DNA of 64,000 nt from Rosa chinensis (lineage: Eukaryota; Streptophyta; Magnoliopsida; Rosales; Rosaceae), in contig NC_037093.1 of NCBI RefSeq assembly GCF_002994745.2, positions 67,847,510-67,911,509 on the forward strand, in the 5' to 3' direction. The position numbers and the translations under genes are program-made. Of the stretch, positions 42,222 through 56,200 are shown one piece after another. The stretch's first letter is position 1. Each line of letters opens with the position of its first letter. A model generated the notes under the pieces. The model searched no databases and was not told the origin of the DNA. It saw only the letters and a list, made by a program, of their open reading frames with translations.

Positions 42222-43080
42222 ACTATATTGTGAATATATATTCAAACATTCTAGATAACATATATATAGTGAGTATATATTCAAATGACTTTTAAGTGAT
42301 CGATTTTAAACCTTATTCAACTGAAGAAGCAGAGAAGGCCGTGTTTTTGTAAGGAGGGAGAGAACAAGCTAGTTATGAGGAATGAAAGGGGAAAAAAAAA
42401 AGTGCCGGATGGTTTGTTGGAAATTAGATCAAGAATAGGCTTAGTTAATAGTTATAACCTATAACTGGCCAAACTGAATTGATTCAAAAGTACCAAGTTT
42501 CATAGTACTAAAACACATTCCATGGTGATCTAGAAGATAAATTTTTAATTTCCCACCTATAATCACTATTTATAATCTCGCTATATAGTTATATATAATC
42601 ATCTCCTAGAATTCAAATCGGTGCATTGCGCCGATGTTGGATCCAAAGCCGTGACGGCAAGGGTTAGAGAAGAGTCGAAGATTCATTAATTCTTGCATTA
42701 GTTGCATATTTTCAATTCTTATAATATAATAAATTGAATATAATTTATCGTGAAATTTTCGATTTTCACTCTAGTTATGTTTTTTTTTTTTTTTCTTTGG
42801 TGAGTCCATAATGTCCACTATAGTGGACTTTTACTAGTTGGCGTATAAGTAAAAAAAAAATCAGGAATCGTCTCAAATTAACTGACTAAGTTTTACTAAT
42901 TGGTAAACTAATAGGTTGATTGGCTCTAAATTCTATTTATCGACAGATTTAGTTGTCACATGCACGCTTCATCTCTTCCAAGCGGCTTCCAGATTTTTAA
43001 AGATCGATAATTTGCTCAAAAAGAAAAAGAAAAAAAAAAGAAAATGAAGCACGCTTCCCCGTTATATTCGCACGTGCAAA
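42222..43080. other. Intergenic DNA upstream of the KH gene
   Basis: No gene is supported. Contains a T-run at 42779-42794 and a perfect 16-bp palindrome, GTCCACTATAGTGGAC, at 42813-42828. Confidence 0.5.
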
Positions 43081-43093
43081 CACAAAAATGTGG

Positions 43094-43100
43094 TATAAAA
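43094..43100 (+). promoter_or_regulatory. TATA box of the KH-domain gene
   Basis: GGTATAAAAAGCCC lies about 85 bp before the ATG at 43182, a usual distance for a TATA box with a short leader. A purine-rich A/G tract precedes it. Confidence 0.6.
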
Positions 43101-43181
43101 AGCCCACCCCAGCCGTGGCTAGCTTCCCTCACTCATTCTCTACCTCTATTCTCCTGCTTTTCTAGGGTTTGAGCAACGACG

Positions 43182-46100
43182 ATGGCCGACGAAGCACAAT
43201 ACTCCTCCGGGCCCGATTCCGGCAGCAATAAGCGAAAATATGAGGAGCCTACTACCCGCAGGGTCACCGGCTTCTCAGCCCCCATCATCGCCTCCTCATC
43301 GCCCGACTCTGTCCCCACGTCCTACAGCAGCGTTCCTCCGCCCGTCGACGACATCCAGCTCGCCAAGCAGCGCGCTCAGGAGATTGCTGCTCGATTGTTC
43401 AACAACGCCAGTAGCGGCGTTGCTGCCGCTGGCGGCGGCCTGGAATCTAAGCGCCCTAGAGTTGATAATGGCGGTGGCTTCGATTCCGGTGACAAGGGCT
43501 TCAGCTCTATTCCTTCTGGTTCGTCTTTCTCTCTTCAATTCTTCTGTTTTTTATTGCAATTTATTGGTTAATACTCGATCTGAGCTACTAGTTTTGTAGT
43601 TGGTTGTGGCACACGGTTAGGTTAGTTAAAGGTTCTTTGCTGGATGCTATTTGTGTCTATTCATGTTAATTCTTTCGATATGGTATCAAATACAAGAGTT
43701 TTGATTGTAACTTGGTGAATTTGATTCCGATACAGATGCCAAGCCTTACTCAGCTCCATCGTCGATCCCAGTTTCGTATGGGTTCCAAGGAGGGAGCAAA
43801 AAGATTGATGTTCCAAATGGCAGGGTCGGTGTTATTATTGGTAAACTGGGTGAGACTATTAAGTATCTTCAGGCTCAGTCTGGAGGAGCTAAGATTCAAG
43901 TTACCCGAGATGCAGATGCCGACCTTAATTGCCCAACTAGGGAGGTGGAGATCATGGGAACTCCAGAACAAATTGCAAAAGCTGAGCATTTGATAAATGA
44001 AGTTCTTGCTGAGGTAATATCCTGCAATGCTTTTCAGCAACTAAAGTTTGGAGTAATATGAATGTTGGTATCTGTATCTGTACTAGTTGTGATATATTGG
44101 AGATTCTGATCCAGAAATTGGAAATTATCACCAGACAATGCTATATTTCAAGTTCTAGTTTGTCATCAAAGGTTTTTCAGTCTAACTAAACTTGGTACTT
44201 ATGAATGTATGTTTATACCAGGCTGAATCAGGCGGTCCTGCCATAGTTTCTCGAAGATTAACTGGACAAGCTGGAGCTGAAACATTTGTAATGAAAATTC
44301 CTAACAACAAGGTAGATGAGTTTTTCTGCATTCATCAATGTTTTGTAGTGATTTGGTTTTTCGACAGTTTGTGACTCTGTAATTTTCAGGTTGGTCTTGT
44401 AATTGGTAAACGAGGGGAAACTATTAAAAATATGCAAGCTAGTACTGCTGCTCGTATACAGGTTTGTTTGAATTTTGGCTCAACTTTCCTATATGTTCCT
44501 ATTTGTGGTGACATTAAATAACTCAAATGGTTTTGTAATTTGAATGTCCTGTTCCATGCAGGTGATTCCTTTGCATCTTCCCCCCGGTGACAACTCAACT
44601 GAAAGGACAGTACAGATTGATGGAACTAGTGAACAAATTGAAGCTGCCAAACAGTTGGTGAATGAAGTTATTAGTGAGGTATGTCTAGTTGGTATTTATA
44701 TGCAAATTTGGGTCCTATGTGCTTTGATTTTTGTGGTAGTCTGAAGAAGCTAAATTAGAATTGTAGATGTCTTTCCTAAAGTAGATGTTATTTCATGCCA
44801 TAAGTTTTTTTTTTTTTTTTTAAATTCATATATATAATTGGCAACTTGCTTTTGGATTTCCTTTGTCTTTTGATGGTGCATTCATATTTGGTTGCTGTAG
44901 TTTCCTTTTTTTTTTTGGTTATTTTCTATTTATCTTTTATACTATGCATGGAATGTGTATCCATTAATTGGATTTCTTATGATGTGATTTCTTTTCCAAA
45001 CATAGAAAATCTTGTATGTCATAGTCTAGCAGAGTTTTCTGCTCCCTTGTGCTTTCACTGTTTTGAATAATGAAAGCTGTGGTTATTAGTTCCACTTGAG
45101 CTACAGTTCTCCTTTTGCTTTGTTGATGGACAACATTATGTTGAATTCCTTCTGGAGTCGAGTGTTATGTGGTTATGAAGGAACGGACAAGTTCATAGCC
45201 CTAAAGGCCTCTGCGTGTGATCCAGAAGTTCTGTTTTTCGCCAATTTTGTTGCACAGTGTATATGGCCGAGAGTTCTAGTCTAACGTGTTGACACTGGAA
45301 GGAGCGGGCTGCATTATTGAATCATATACTGGTTTTTAGTTTCAGTTGAGGAACTCATCGGCATGGTAATCACTGCCGGAAACCTATTTGGATCTTATCT
45401 GGATGAAGCTCTAAATATATATGCAGAAACTGCAGGGTCTTTTGCATTGTCATTCGAATAGATATTTTATATATCTGCAATTAGTTTTTATGGATGCAGA
45501 TAGTGGTTAACTTGACTTTAAGATCTGGACAGTGTTTAGTATTAGCAGTTCGAACTATCATAAGCTATTGCTCATTGAAAATTTAGCCTGTGGGGGGAGG
45601 TGTTCTCTATGGTTCCTAGGTTATTCAGTCATATCGAGTTCCTCAATTCCAGTGATGTTAAACATAGAATTGTTGGTTGTTCAGTGAGCAGATATTATTG
45701 GGATAGCAGCTTGTTCTACCATCAAATATGCTTATTACTCTTGTACCATATGACTGATATTCTTATTGGGACTATTGTAGGGTTAGATTGTATTGGACCA
45801 TTGGTGACACCAACATGGAATCCTTTATGTTGGTGTTCCCTCAGCATCACTCTGGTATGGTTCTAAATCCCATTTTCTGGTATTTAGTAATGATAATGCA
45901 GAGAGAAGCTTTCTGTTGATAGTATTGAAGGCTAATAACTATAGAAACATTTGAGTCATTGTGTTATAATTACGTACACAAATTCTGTTTTAATTCAATG
46001 AGACTGTGTTACTGTAGTTCTCTATTGAATACTTAGATTTTAGTGCAATGCTTCACTTATGTTGAAGCTTGTATCAATTATTTGGATTTTTTTAATATTA

Positions 46101-48151
46101 TTTTGAAGTGATTCTACTGTTTCTGTGTACTGGCTTTAAAAGCTCTACATTTGATTGTTGCAAAACTCTTTGGACTACTTTTTTCTTTTGAAATTGTTCA
46201 GTTGTGATTATATTCAATTGACTTCACTGCTGGCTCTAATTTATGAGGGATTTCGTTACTCTTTTTTCTCTCGATTTCTTTTCAAATAGTTGGTTTTTAA
46301 CCTTATGTCAGGGTTTTCTAGATCTACTAAAGTATACATATTATGTTCCCTTTGTATTGACTTAGTTCACTGTTTCTTAGTGATTTAGGGTGTAATACAT
46401 TGCCATGGCTGTTACGTTGTAAAAACTCTTAGGTTCTGTATGTTTATCCTGCTTTTTAAAAAGCTTCTGTAGTATTGTGTTCTGTACCCTTTTGCTTCAA
46501 TATAGTGTGGGCTTCTTCTGGAGAAACTCAATTAATACAATCACCAGTACGGAATGTAGGTATCTACAGCATCAGTAAGCTAATTTCTTGTATGCACTTT
46601 GCACGCTGCCTATGAAATTAGGGTCTGTATGCTTGTTTGCTTTTGTGAAAACTTCTATAGTATTGTGTTTTTCTGTACCCATTCGCTTCAAATAGGGAGA
46701 GGGTGCTTCTGCTGGAGTAACTCAATTAATACAACCATCAGTACGGTATGTAGGCGTTTACACCTCTTCCTAATGCAATGTGAAACCTGCTAATCACTGT
46801 ATGGATATATTTGCTTTTTTCTGTTTTTACTTTTTATGTGTTCTATTCATTCTTAGAAATTTTCTGTATTATTCTTTCCAATGTTTGCTCCTGTACATCC
46901 TTTGCTTTTTTGTATTCCTCCATATCCAGCATCATGGAAAGTTCGCCATGGTTATTTGTGAGATTAATTTTCTTGCAGAACCGTGTTAGAAATCCAGCAA
47001 TGGCTGGAGGATATTCACAGCAGGGTTATCAAGCACGTCCTCCCACTGGCTGGGCTCCTAGTGGTCCTCCAATGCAACAACCAGGTTATGGATATGGACA
47101 GTCCGGAGCATATTCTGGCACAACACCTCAGTATAATGCATCTCAGCCTTCTTATCCTGGTTATCCTCCTCAACCGGCATCTGGTGGATATCCCACCAAT
47201 TGGGATCAGTCAGCTGTTGCACCAACTCAGCAGACCTCCCAGGCAGGTGGTTATGATTACTATTCCCAACAACCCTCATACCAACAGCAAAACCCTGGTG
47301 GTCCTGCTGCACCAGCGGATAATGCCAGTTACAATTATGGCCAGCCGCCTATTTCAGGCTATAATCAGCAAGGACAAGGTTATCCTCAAGATGGCTATGG
47401 TGGATATCAGGCACCACCTCAATCTGGGTATGGCCAGCCACCTGCATACGATCAACATGGTTATCCTGCAGCCAACTATGGTAATGTGAGCAACCCAGCT
47501 CCAGATACCCATACTTCCTCTTATGGATCTCAGGGGGAATCAACCCAAGCACCTCCTGTGCAGCCTGCTCCAGGGGGCCAGCAAGCATACAGTGCCACTC
47601 AACAGCCTAGCCCGAACCCCGCAAGTTATCCGCCCCAAGTGTCTACTCAGCCAGGTTATGGAATGCCCCCAACTTCTCAAACTGGTTATGGGACTCAACC
47701 ACCTGCTCAATCTGCATATGGACCCGGATATGGAGCACCTCAAGCGCAAAAGCCTCCTGCTCAGTCACCCACCACTCCTGGAGGATATGGTCAACCACCA
47801 GCTGTGCATCCAGGCTATCCCCATTCTCAGCCTCCACCTTCTGGATATGCTCAGCCTGATTCTGGTGCACGTGCTCCACCATCCAGTTATGGTTCTACAG
47901 CGGCTCAGGCAGGCTATGGTCCCCCATCTTATGGTGCACCGCCATCTGGTCAGCCAGGTTATGGGCAGGTGCCACCCTACAATACATCTTATGGTGCTGC
48001 AGGATACACACAGCCTCCTCCTGCGTATTCTGCTGAAGGAGCGAATGGAAACACTCGAGGTGCATATGATGGTGCTGGTGCTGGTGCTGGTGCTCCTGCT
48101 TCACAGACTGCTCAGCAAAGTGGAGTCGCCAAAACCTCCCCACAGAGTTGA
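43182..48151 (+). CDS. KH-domain RNA-binding protein with prion-like C-terminal tail (FUBP/KSRP-like plant type)
   Basis: Six exons: 43182-43518, 43736-44013, 44222-44311, 44390-44461, 44562-44678 and 46979-48151, giving 688 aa. The N-terminus is Ser/Pro-rich with an IQLAKQRAQEIAARLFN helix. KH1 (about 133-200) has VGVIIGKLGETIKYLQ; KH2 (about 226-297) has VGLVIGKRGETIKNMQ. Both keep the GxxG loop (GKLG, GKRG) that grips single-stranded RNA or DNA. Residues 299-688 are low complexity, with many GYG, GYGQPP and PPS units, a disordered region of the kind that drives condensate formation. The layout matches Arabidopsis KH protein At2g25970. A role in pre-mRNA or mRNA handling in the nucleus is inferred. 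Intron 5 is unusually long (2.3 kb) and holds repeats. The last exon joins in phase at SE|NRVRNP. Confidence 0.92.
45535..45670 (+). repeat. Dispersed repeat inside KH gene intron 5
   Basis: Carries TTAGCAGTTCGAACTATCATAAG-like sequence followed by GGTTCCTAGGTTATT and GAGTTCCTCAATTCCA. It is related to parts of 38510-38704 but in a different order. It probably belongs to the same small mobile family. Confidence 0.6.
46433..46762 (+). repeat. Tandem duplication in KH gene intron 5
   Basis: 46433-46575 and 46620-46762 match (TCTGTATG, TAGTATTGTGTT, AACTCAATTAATACAA, CAGTACGG, TGTAGG). The second copy has exon-like borders, ATAG|GGAGAGG and ACG|GTATGTAG, enclosing 50 nt with an open frame. The first copy has lost the GT donor (GGAATGT). 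Including this 50-nt piece would shift the main frame. Confidence 0.65.
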
Positions 48152-49876
48152 TAGTGGGTTTTAACATTTGGTTGTGTTTTATTGTATTTCTGTAGTAAGG
48201 CTAGTTAGGTTAGTGTTTTATGGGACTCTGTGTTTGGGTTTGTACGGTTACGACAATTTGTTATGGTTAGATCTTGCAAGTTTTTGTTTTCTGGTTTGCT
48301 GTGCTTTTTATTTCCCCTGAATCGTCTCTCTTTCGATTGGAATAATTTGATTTATGGCAGATATGGACATCAAGTGTTGCCAGTTGCTTTTTTTGGTGTT
48401 TTTGTTTATTGTATTTATATGTTGGATGAGATTGTTGTTGGGATATCGTAATGCATCTCTCGTCATTGTTTCGTTGCATGTATACAACACCAATGAATAC
48501 TCTCACCTACTGCGTGTATATGTAAATGAAGCAAATGAATATTTAGAATAGAATTGCAAGGTTGCTTACTTAAACAACCGTGCTTTTTATGTTCACAAAT
48601 CGTCTAACTAAGTCTACCCTGAATCTTATAATCCTATTTAGGGTATCTACAAAAAACAGGCAAGAGTCTTCCATCTCCTAGTCAAATTATCTTCTATCAT
48701 TTATCTCTGTAACAAAGCTTCTCTTTCACACCAAAAGCTCTCTCATTCCTTCTGGCCTGAATGTACTACTTTCGGAGTTTTGGGGCTGAACTGCTTTAGT
48801 CGCTTCAACAATTCATGGCTACTTGTGAACAGGCCAGGGTGGTATAAAAGTTCAGTCATGGTGAATTCTTCTTAACCCTGTAATTGATATATTTTTATAC
48901 AAAGAGGTTATAGAATTGCTTCTTGTTTGTGGATTTGCACAGTTGAATAGCACTAGACGTGAACAATATAGTTTTTCAAGTAAAAGTAACACCGTAAACC
49001 GACAGCTTTTCACATTAGCATTGCTTCCAATGGTCATCTCAAAGTTCAGACAGTTAAGAACAGGACACTCATTTATCAAACATCTAAAAGGAGTTTCAAT
49101 TAACGGCCACTAATACAGTATAACTATACTCCACCGGTTCAAAATTCAACCTAGTTCATTCTTCATTGGTTCTACCCTCCTTTTTACTCCTAAAGCAAAC
49201 TCAACTCCTAGCGCTAGCCTCCTGCACCATTGATGCCATCTTCATCCAAATGCTTCTGACATTTGAGAGTTCAATCACAATGTTTCATACTCGGTTCGTT
49301 CGCAAAATCTGCTATTAATTAAAAAATTAAAAAAAACGAGCATAAATTTGTTTGAGCGCTGGCCCTTTAAGACTTAGCGGGTCAAAGAACAACTGATTAG
49401 AGAGTGACAGACTTAAACACACAGTTTTAAGCAGCAGAAGTTACTGCTTGCACCCGTACATATACAACGCAACATTATCTTTAGAGATAAACTGAAAATA
49501 AGAGTCTGGAAGAAAAAACAATACACGGCAACTTAAAATTGGAACCGCTTACAAAATCCACGCTTCTTGATCCCAGGTTAAGCAAAAACTAAAAGCAGCT
49601 TTCATTAATCAAAGTAGATGAACAATGGCAGACAGCTCAAGCAACAAGGTTTAGAAACAGAAAGAAGTTTTTACAGAATCTGTCGCTACTATTATAGCTC
49701 CAAAGCAACCGAACAAAAGGGCAAAGCACAACAAAGGATATCCTGAGATCTGAACTTATAACATGCCAATGCAATGTCTCCCTTTACATGGTGCTTAGCC
49801 AGGGCAAGCCACCCCAGAATGACTTTTTATTTGATAGGATATAACCAAAGCTGCCCAACAAGCAAGATGAACGCCC
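48152..49876. other. Convergent intergenic region between the KH gene and NDUFS7
   Basis: 3' UTR of the KH gene at the left and of the complex I gene at the right. No other gene, element or strong repeat is seen. Confidence 0.6.
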
Positions 49877-51534
<1,658 letters not shown>

Positions 51535-53211
51535 GGCTGAGAACCTAAGACTGAGAGAGAAGAAGAAGCAGGAGAGGTTTTGAGGGAGAAAAGCTCTAAT
51601 GGCCCGAGGCTCTTTTTCTCTAATTCTCCATCTGCCTGGGTAAAATGGCAAATTGTAGGATTTAGGAATAACTGAGAGTTACCGGTTTACTTGGTTTTCC
51701 TATCTATTTTTATAATTACATTTTCCTTTTTCTTTTTTGATCGTCTGAAAATAGAAATCAAACTTGAAATTTCATCTGCTCAATTTAGTACACGTAGGTT
51801 GAATTCTGTTAATCAATTCAATTGTCCTAGATAAATATGTGAGATCGATTTGTCTAATTGTTTAGATATCAATGTCTAACGAATCGAATAATTTACCATC
51901 AATGGATCAATCTTCCGTTACCCTCCAAAAAAATGTCTAACGAATTTAAAATAATTTCTAATTTTAAAGTAAATTTCTTATATAATAATTAAGTGGCTCA
52001 TAATCTCATATAGGATTTTTTTTTTTTTTTGGCAAACTAGTCTCATATAGGATTGAAGCCTTGAAGGTGCCTAGTGAGACCAACTACAATAGAAATTACT
52101 TGTTATGATCTCTTACTCTTTTACACTGGCTCTTTTACACAAGGAATGTGGCAAAATTAGGACCATCAGAAGAAAGTTCATTGCCATCGCCACAACCCGT
52201 AGCGCATAAAAGCTTCTTATTTCATCTCGGGGCAGGTAGGTGTCCAATCATGTCTAGGTTTTGAGACCATCTACACCACTCATATCTTGAAATCATTTCC
52301 TAACCGACTAAGAAAACTACACCAAAGATCAGTTTAATTCGTGGATTCCAGCGTATTTACTAAATAGTACTTCATAAAATAGTAAGGGGAAAAAAATTGT
52401 TACAGTTCCTAGCCACATACTATTTTCAGCACAATCTACATAAGCCAAAGCACCTAATTCAACAATAGTAGTCTAATAGTTTAGTACTACATGCTTCAAT
52501 ATTATGACCCTCCTTTTTATGGAGATGATCAGTTGAGTACAGCAGAAACATAACCTAAACAATAAACACCGGAAAACCAGATGAATCGAGACCCACAAAA
52601 TTGTGGTTCCAAGTGAAACTGTTGAAAGAATTGCATGGGGGCCTTCAATCCAAAGGTACGAATACTTGCTAAAGATCTTAGAAAATCAGCAGATTCCGAA
52701 AGGGGAAAGAATGGTTAGAAGAAAAAACATCGGGGATGAATTTCACAAGCCTTTTTAACTCTAATTCAAATATTACAAGGTTGGAGGCCCAGGTATCAAT
52801 GAGAATTGATGCAACACAACTGTCTCAGCTTCAGGATAGGACCTGACTGCTTTCCACTGTAGCAGCAATAACAACCCAGTTCTCTTTCACAGTAGGCAGG
52901 TGAGCTAATATCACATCTCTTCCACTAATGGTACATAATTTGGACAAACCATCCGCTTTATGATATAGCATAAACAGCAATGTCGCGCCTGAATTTGAGA
53001 CTAATTTCTTCTTGTTGAAAAAATTTGTATCAGCAGAAAGGTTTCCTGATGTCGCACAGTTAGGTAATGGTTTGCAGAGGTTATAAGGATGCAGCTTCAC
53101 ATCGCTAGCTGGGAAAGAAGGCAAAGCAGCCTTTGTCAACCTTTGTCAATAGCAATCAGAAGAGCCTTGCTTGCCAATAAGTACAACTTCCCATACCATT
53201 TTTACGCGTAA
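51535..53211. other. Intergenic region between NDUFS7 and the PP2A gene
   Basis: Holds the NDUFS7 5' leader and promoter (51535 to about 51700, no clear TATA) and, from about 52770, the probable 3' UTR of the PP2A gene on the minus strand. A 102-codon minus-strand frame at 52831-53139 lies in that UTR and has no recognised domain, so I do not call it. A tiny poly(T) insertion lies at 52018-52040. Confidence 0.55.
52018..52040 (-). mobile_element. Extremely truncated retroposon tail with TSDs
   Basis: About 13 T's followed by GGCAAACTAG, between two exact 14-bp copies of TCTCATATAGGATT (52004-52017, 52041-52054). It looks like a target-primed insertion in which little more than the poly(A) tail was copied. 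Confidence 0.65.
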
Positions 53212-56200
53212 TACATGTAAAGGCTATTTGAAGCAGCACATGCAAGTGAATTCTCAGTAGGATGCCATGCAAGATGTAGCAACTTTGTGGTGAAATCAAA
53301 ACCATTTCCATTTGTATCAGCTCCAGAATTATCCGCACCTTCAATAATTTAAAGGAAAAGATACACTGGTTAGTCAAATGGACAATGAAATATTGATACA
53401 AATTACATGCCGACTTACTTGAGTAATCACACCATTGAATGAAGCAAACGTCATTAAATCAAACTAACTAGGGAATAACTCAATAAAGCAGTCTATCAAA
53501 TCAAACCTAACTTATTCAAACGTAAGATTCTCTGCCTAGAAAAGAGAAGTTTATCTAAGACTGAGTTGAAACAAAATGATGTAGTCTTTAAACTCAACCA
53601 CTCAAAATTTTCAGATTTTCAACTACATATACAAAAATCACATGTAAGCAAACACATACCACGCCTCAGAACACGAGGAAGATTACCCAAAGATCTAGCA
53701 GGCCTTGATGGTGTTTGGACTTGTCTCCTAGAATTCCAAGAGAAATAATTAAGCATCAGTTAATAGAAACAATAGCAAACAAGATAGTCTGTTAAGACTC
53801 ATAATGATGCAGTTATAAGATTGCACGCCTATCAAGCAATACATACACTTTTAAATATACCTCATGGGGTTTTTGCTGGCCTCCAATGTCGTTGCTTCTG
53901 TGCTCCCTTCAGAACAACCAAACACTCGAAACAGATTGCTGGAATCACAAAAATATGATTATTCACAAGTTCAGCCATACACAATATAGGTCAGAGATTG
54001 AATATATTAGCAAGGAAGTATGCATATGGTAACCTGTAAGAACCTGTTGCCACTCGAACTCCATCTCCACTTAGACAGCACTCAAATTTATCAAAGATAG
54101 AATCGTTTTCATACAAATCACACAGCTGAGAAAGGTAACATACTAAAATAAATTGCATGTCATGTTATTATACTTAAATTGAAATATCTTTGCTTAAAGT
54201 CATCTAAATTAAGTAGGCATTTTGAAAGAATACATCACCTTAGGTCTTAGATATTCATGAACCTGGAAACTCGCAACTGGGCCAGAATCCATATTGATGT
54301 CCCACAGCTGAGACCCCGGAAAATGAACAAAACAATAAAAAGTGAGAGAGCAGAACTAGTCAGGGGTGGGGTAAAGAATAAGAAAACATGAAGCCGAAAA
54401 ACAAGGCAAGTACAATATTGATATTCAAAACTACACATCAGTGTAAACCACTCCTAGCATTGGCACCCGCTTACGTGCTTGCCAATTTGATTTTATTTTA
54501 AGGTTAATATTAGCATTTGAGAAAATTGAAAAGAAAAAAAAAATGAAGAGCAGTTGCAAGAAGGTTGTCGTCCTTTCTTGTTTGTTGGAGAAAAAAAAAA
54601 CACACACACAAAAGTTCTAATTTGGGAGGGACAAAGAGAGTTATAAAACAGTTCTTCAAGCATTGGTAGTTTTTGTTCCTAGAATGAGGATATCTGAAAC
54701 TTAACATATCAAATTAAGAACCAAACTTCTTAAAGAGGTATGGAAATAACCTTAAGAGTCATGTAATCACGGCTAAGTATATGTCTTCCATTCTTAGCAA
54801 ACTTAATATCTGAAATTGAGGCTATTATCTCAGTGAAAAAAGATCTTGAACCGGGTGCTTCTTGTTCTTCAAACCTGTTCCATTATGAAGCATAATTAGA
54901 ACAGAAAGTAATAATAATAATAATTAAAATCAGGAAGTAACGCTAATTGGTAAAGAATGTCATGCTAAATTATCTTTGATAGACGCAAAATTAAAAGGAA
55001 TAACTAACAAGAGCGGAAGCGAGAAAAAGGAATGATAACTCACAATTTGCTATGATTGTCACATAAAGCTGACTGCCGCAGATCAATAAGACGAATTGAG
55101 CCTTTTGAGCTACTGTATGCCAATGTGTTACAGTGAGTAGGGTGGAATTCTGCTGAAGTTATCACCTCTGCACAGATTTAACACATGTAGATCAATGAGA
55201 AAGGTAACAAGCAAGCAAAAGAGAAACATCAGAACTAAGGCTTCGTTTTAGAATTACTTTATTAAAATCTTCAAGCATTATAAGTAAGTAGAAACAATGA
55301 GACAGCATGTTTCCTGAGTGGAAAACTGTCCAGGATATGACAGAATGAAAGACCAGGTTTCATGTACGCTAACCCAATTCTGGACAAGGATCCACTTATT
55401 CCTTGTTATGAAAATCTTTACAGAAGCCAAAAATAATAAATAAAACAAGTGAATCAGAAAAGCAAGAAATTCTGATCGTAGTGCTAGGGGTTCTACCAGT
55501 TAGATCCTCCATGTTTGTAGGTTTCACATCAACAATATTGAAACTTTGACTGCTAATCTCTAAGTTCCATAGATTAATTCGCAGATCATCGGCTGATATA
55601 AAAGTTTCGCCATCACTACAAGACAAAAGAGAAAGATATGTTAGTGGATAGCATATAGACCGTGCAAGATAATAGCCAGGAAACAATACCAAAGTGTATA
55701 AAAGAAATAAATGAGACTCAAAACAGTGAATAAATCTTTTTTCCTTTTCTTTTTCTTTTGTTTTGTTGGGAGAATGGGGAAGGTCAACAAGTATAGTGTT
55801 CTCCTCCATGATCAAGAAACTAAAGTTATTGCAACTTCAAGTACAAGCATTAAGACAGTGAACATACAAAATTGCTTCAAAATTTAAGGAAGAGGTGGAG
55901 GCATACAATTCAAAACTAAAAAGAACGTACCTATTATTTGAAATGGAATTAATATGATAGTCATGAGCATGGGCATAGACTCTTCGACATCTAGCCAGAA
56001 GACTTGTCTCAGGACTGGTCACCTGAATGCAACAAAAATTTTAACTGTTAGAGCTGAACAATAGTAAATCCTTTCGCAAGACATTAACAATTGCAAGTGC
56101 TGATTGTTTAAGCAAAAAAAGAGAGTTAAACATTATATTTCTTTGTACTAAAACCATATGCTTTCAGAAAATAAACATATAAGGTTGAGTACAACTACCA

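Noticed and set aside
42813..42828. Perfect 16-bp palindrome GTCCACTATAGTGGAC
   Set aside because: No array, partner copy or nearby gene element gives it meaning; single palindromes of this size can be chance in AT-rich DNA.
47523..48164. 213-codon frame overlapping the KH gene last exon
   Set aside because: Alternative frame of a repetitive GYG/PPS-coding exon; openness follows from the repeat composition.
52831..53139. 102-codon minus frame downstream of the PP2A gene
   Set aside because: It lies in the probable 3' UTR of the PP2A transcript with no domain, and codes nothing known.
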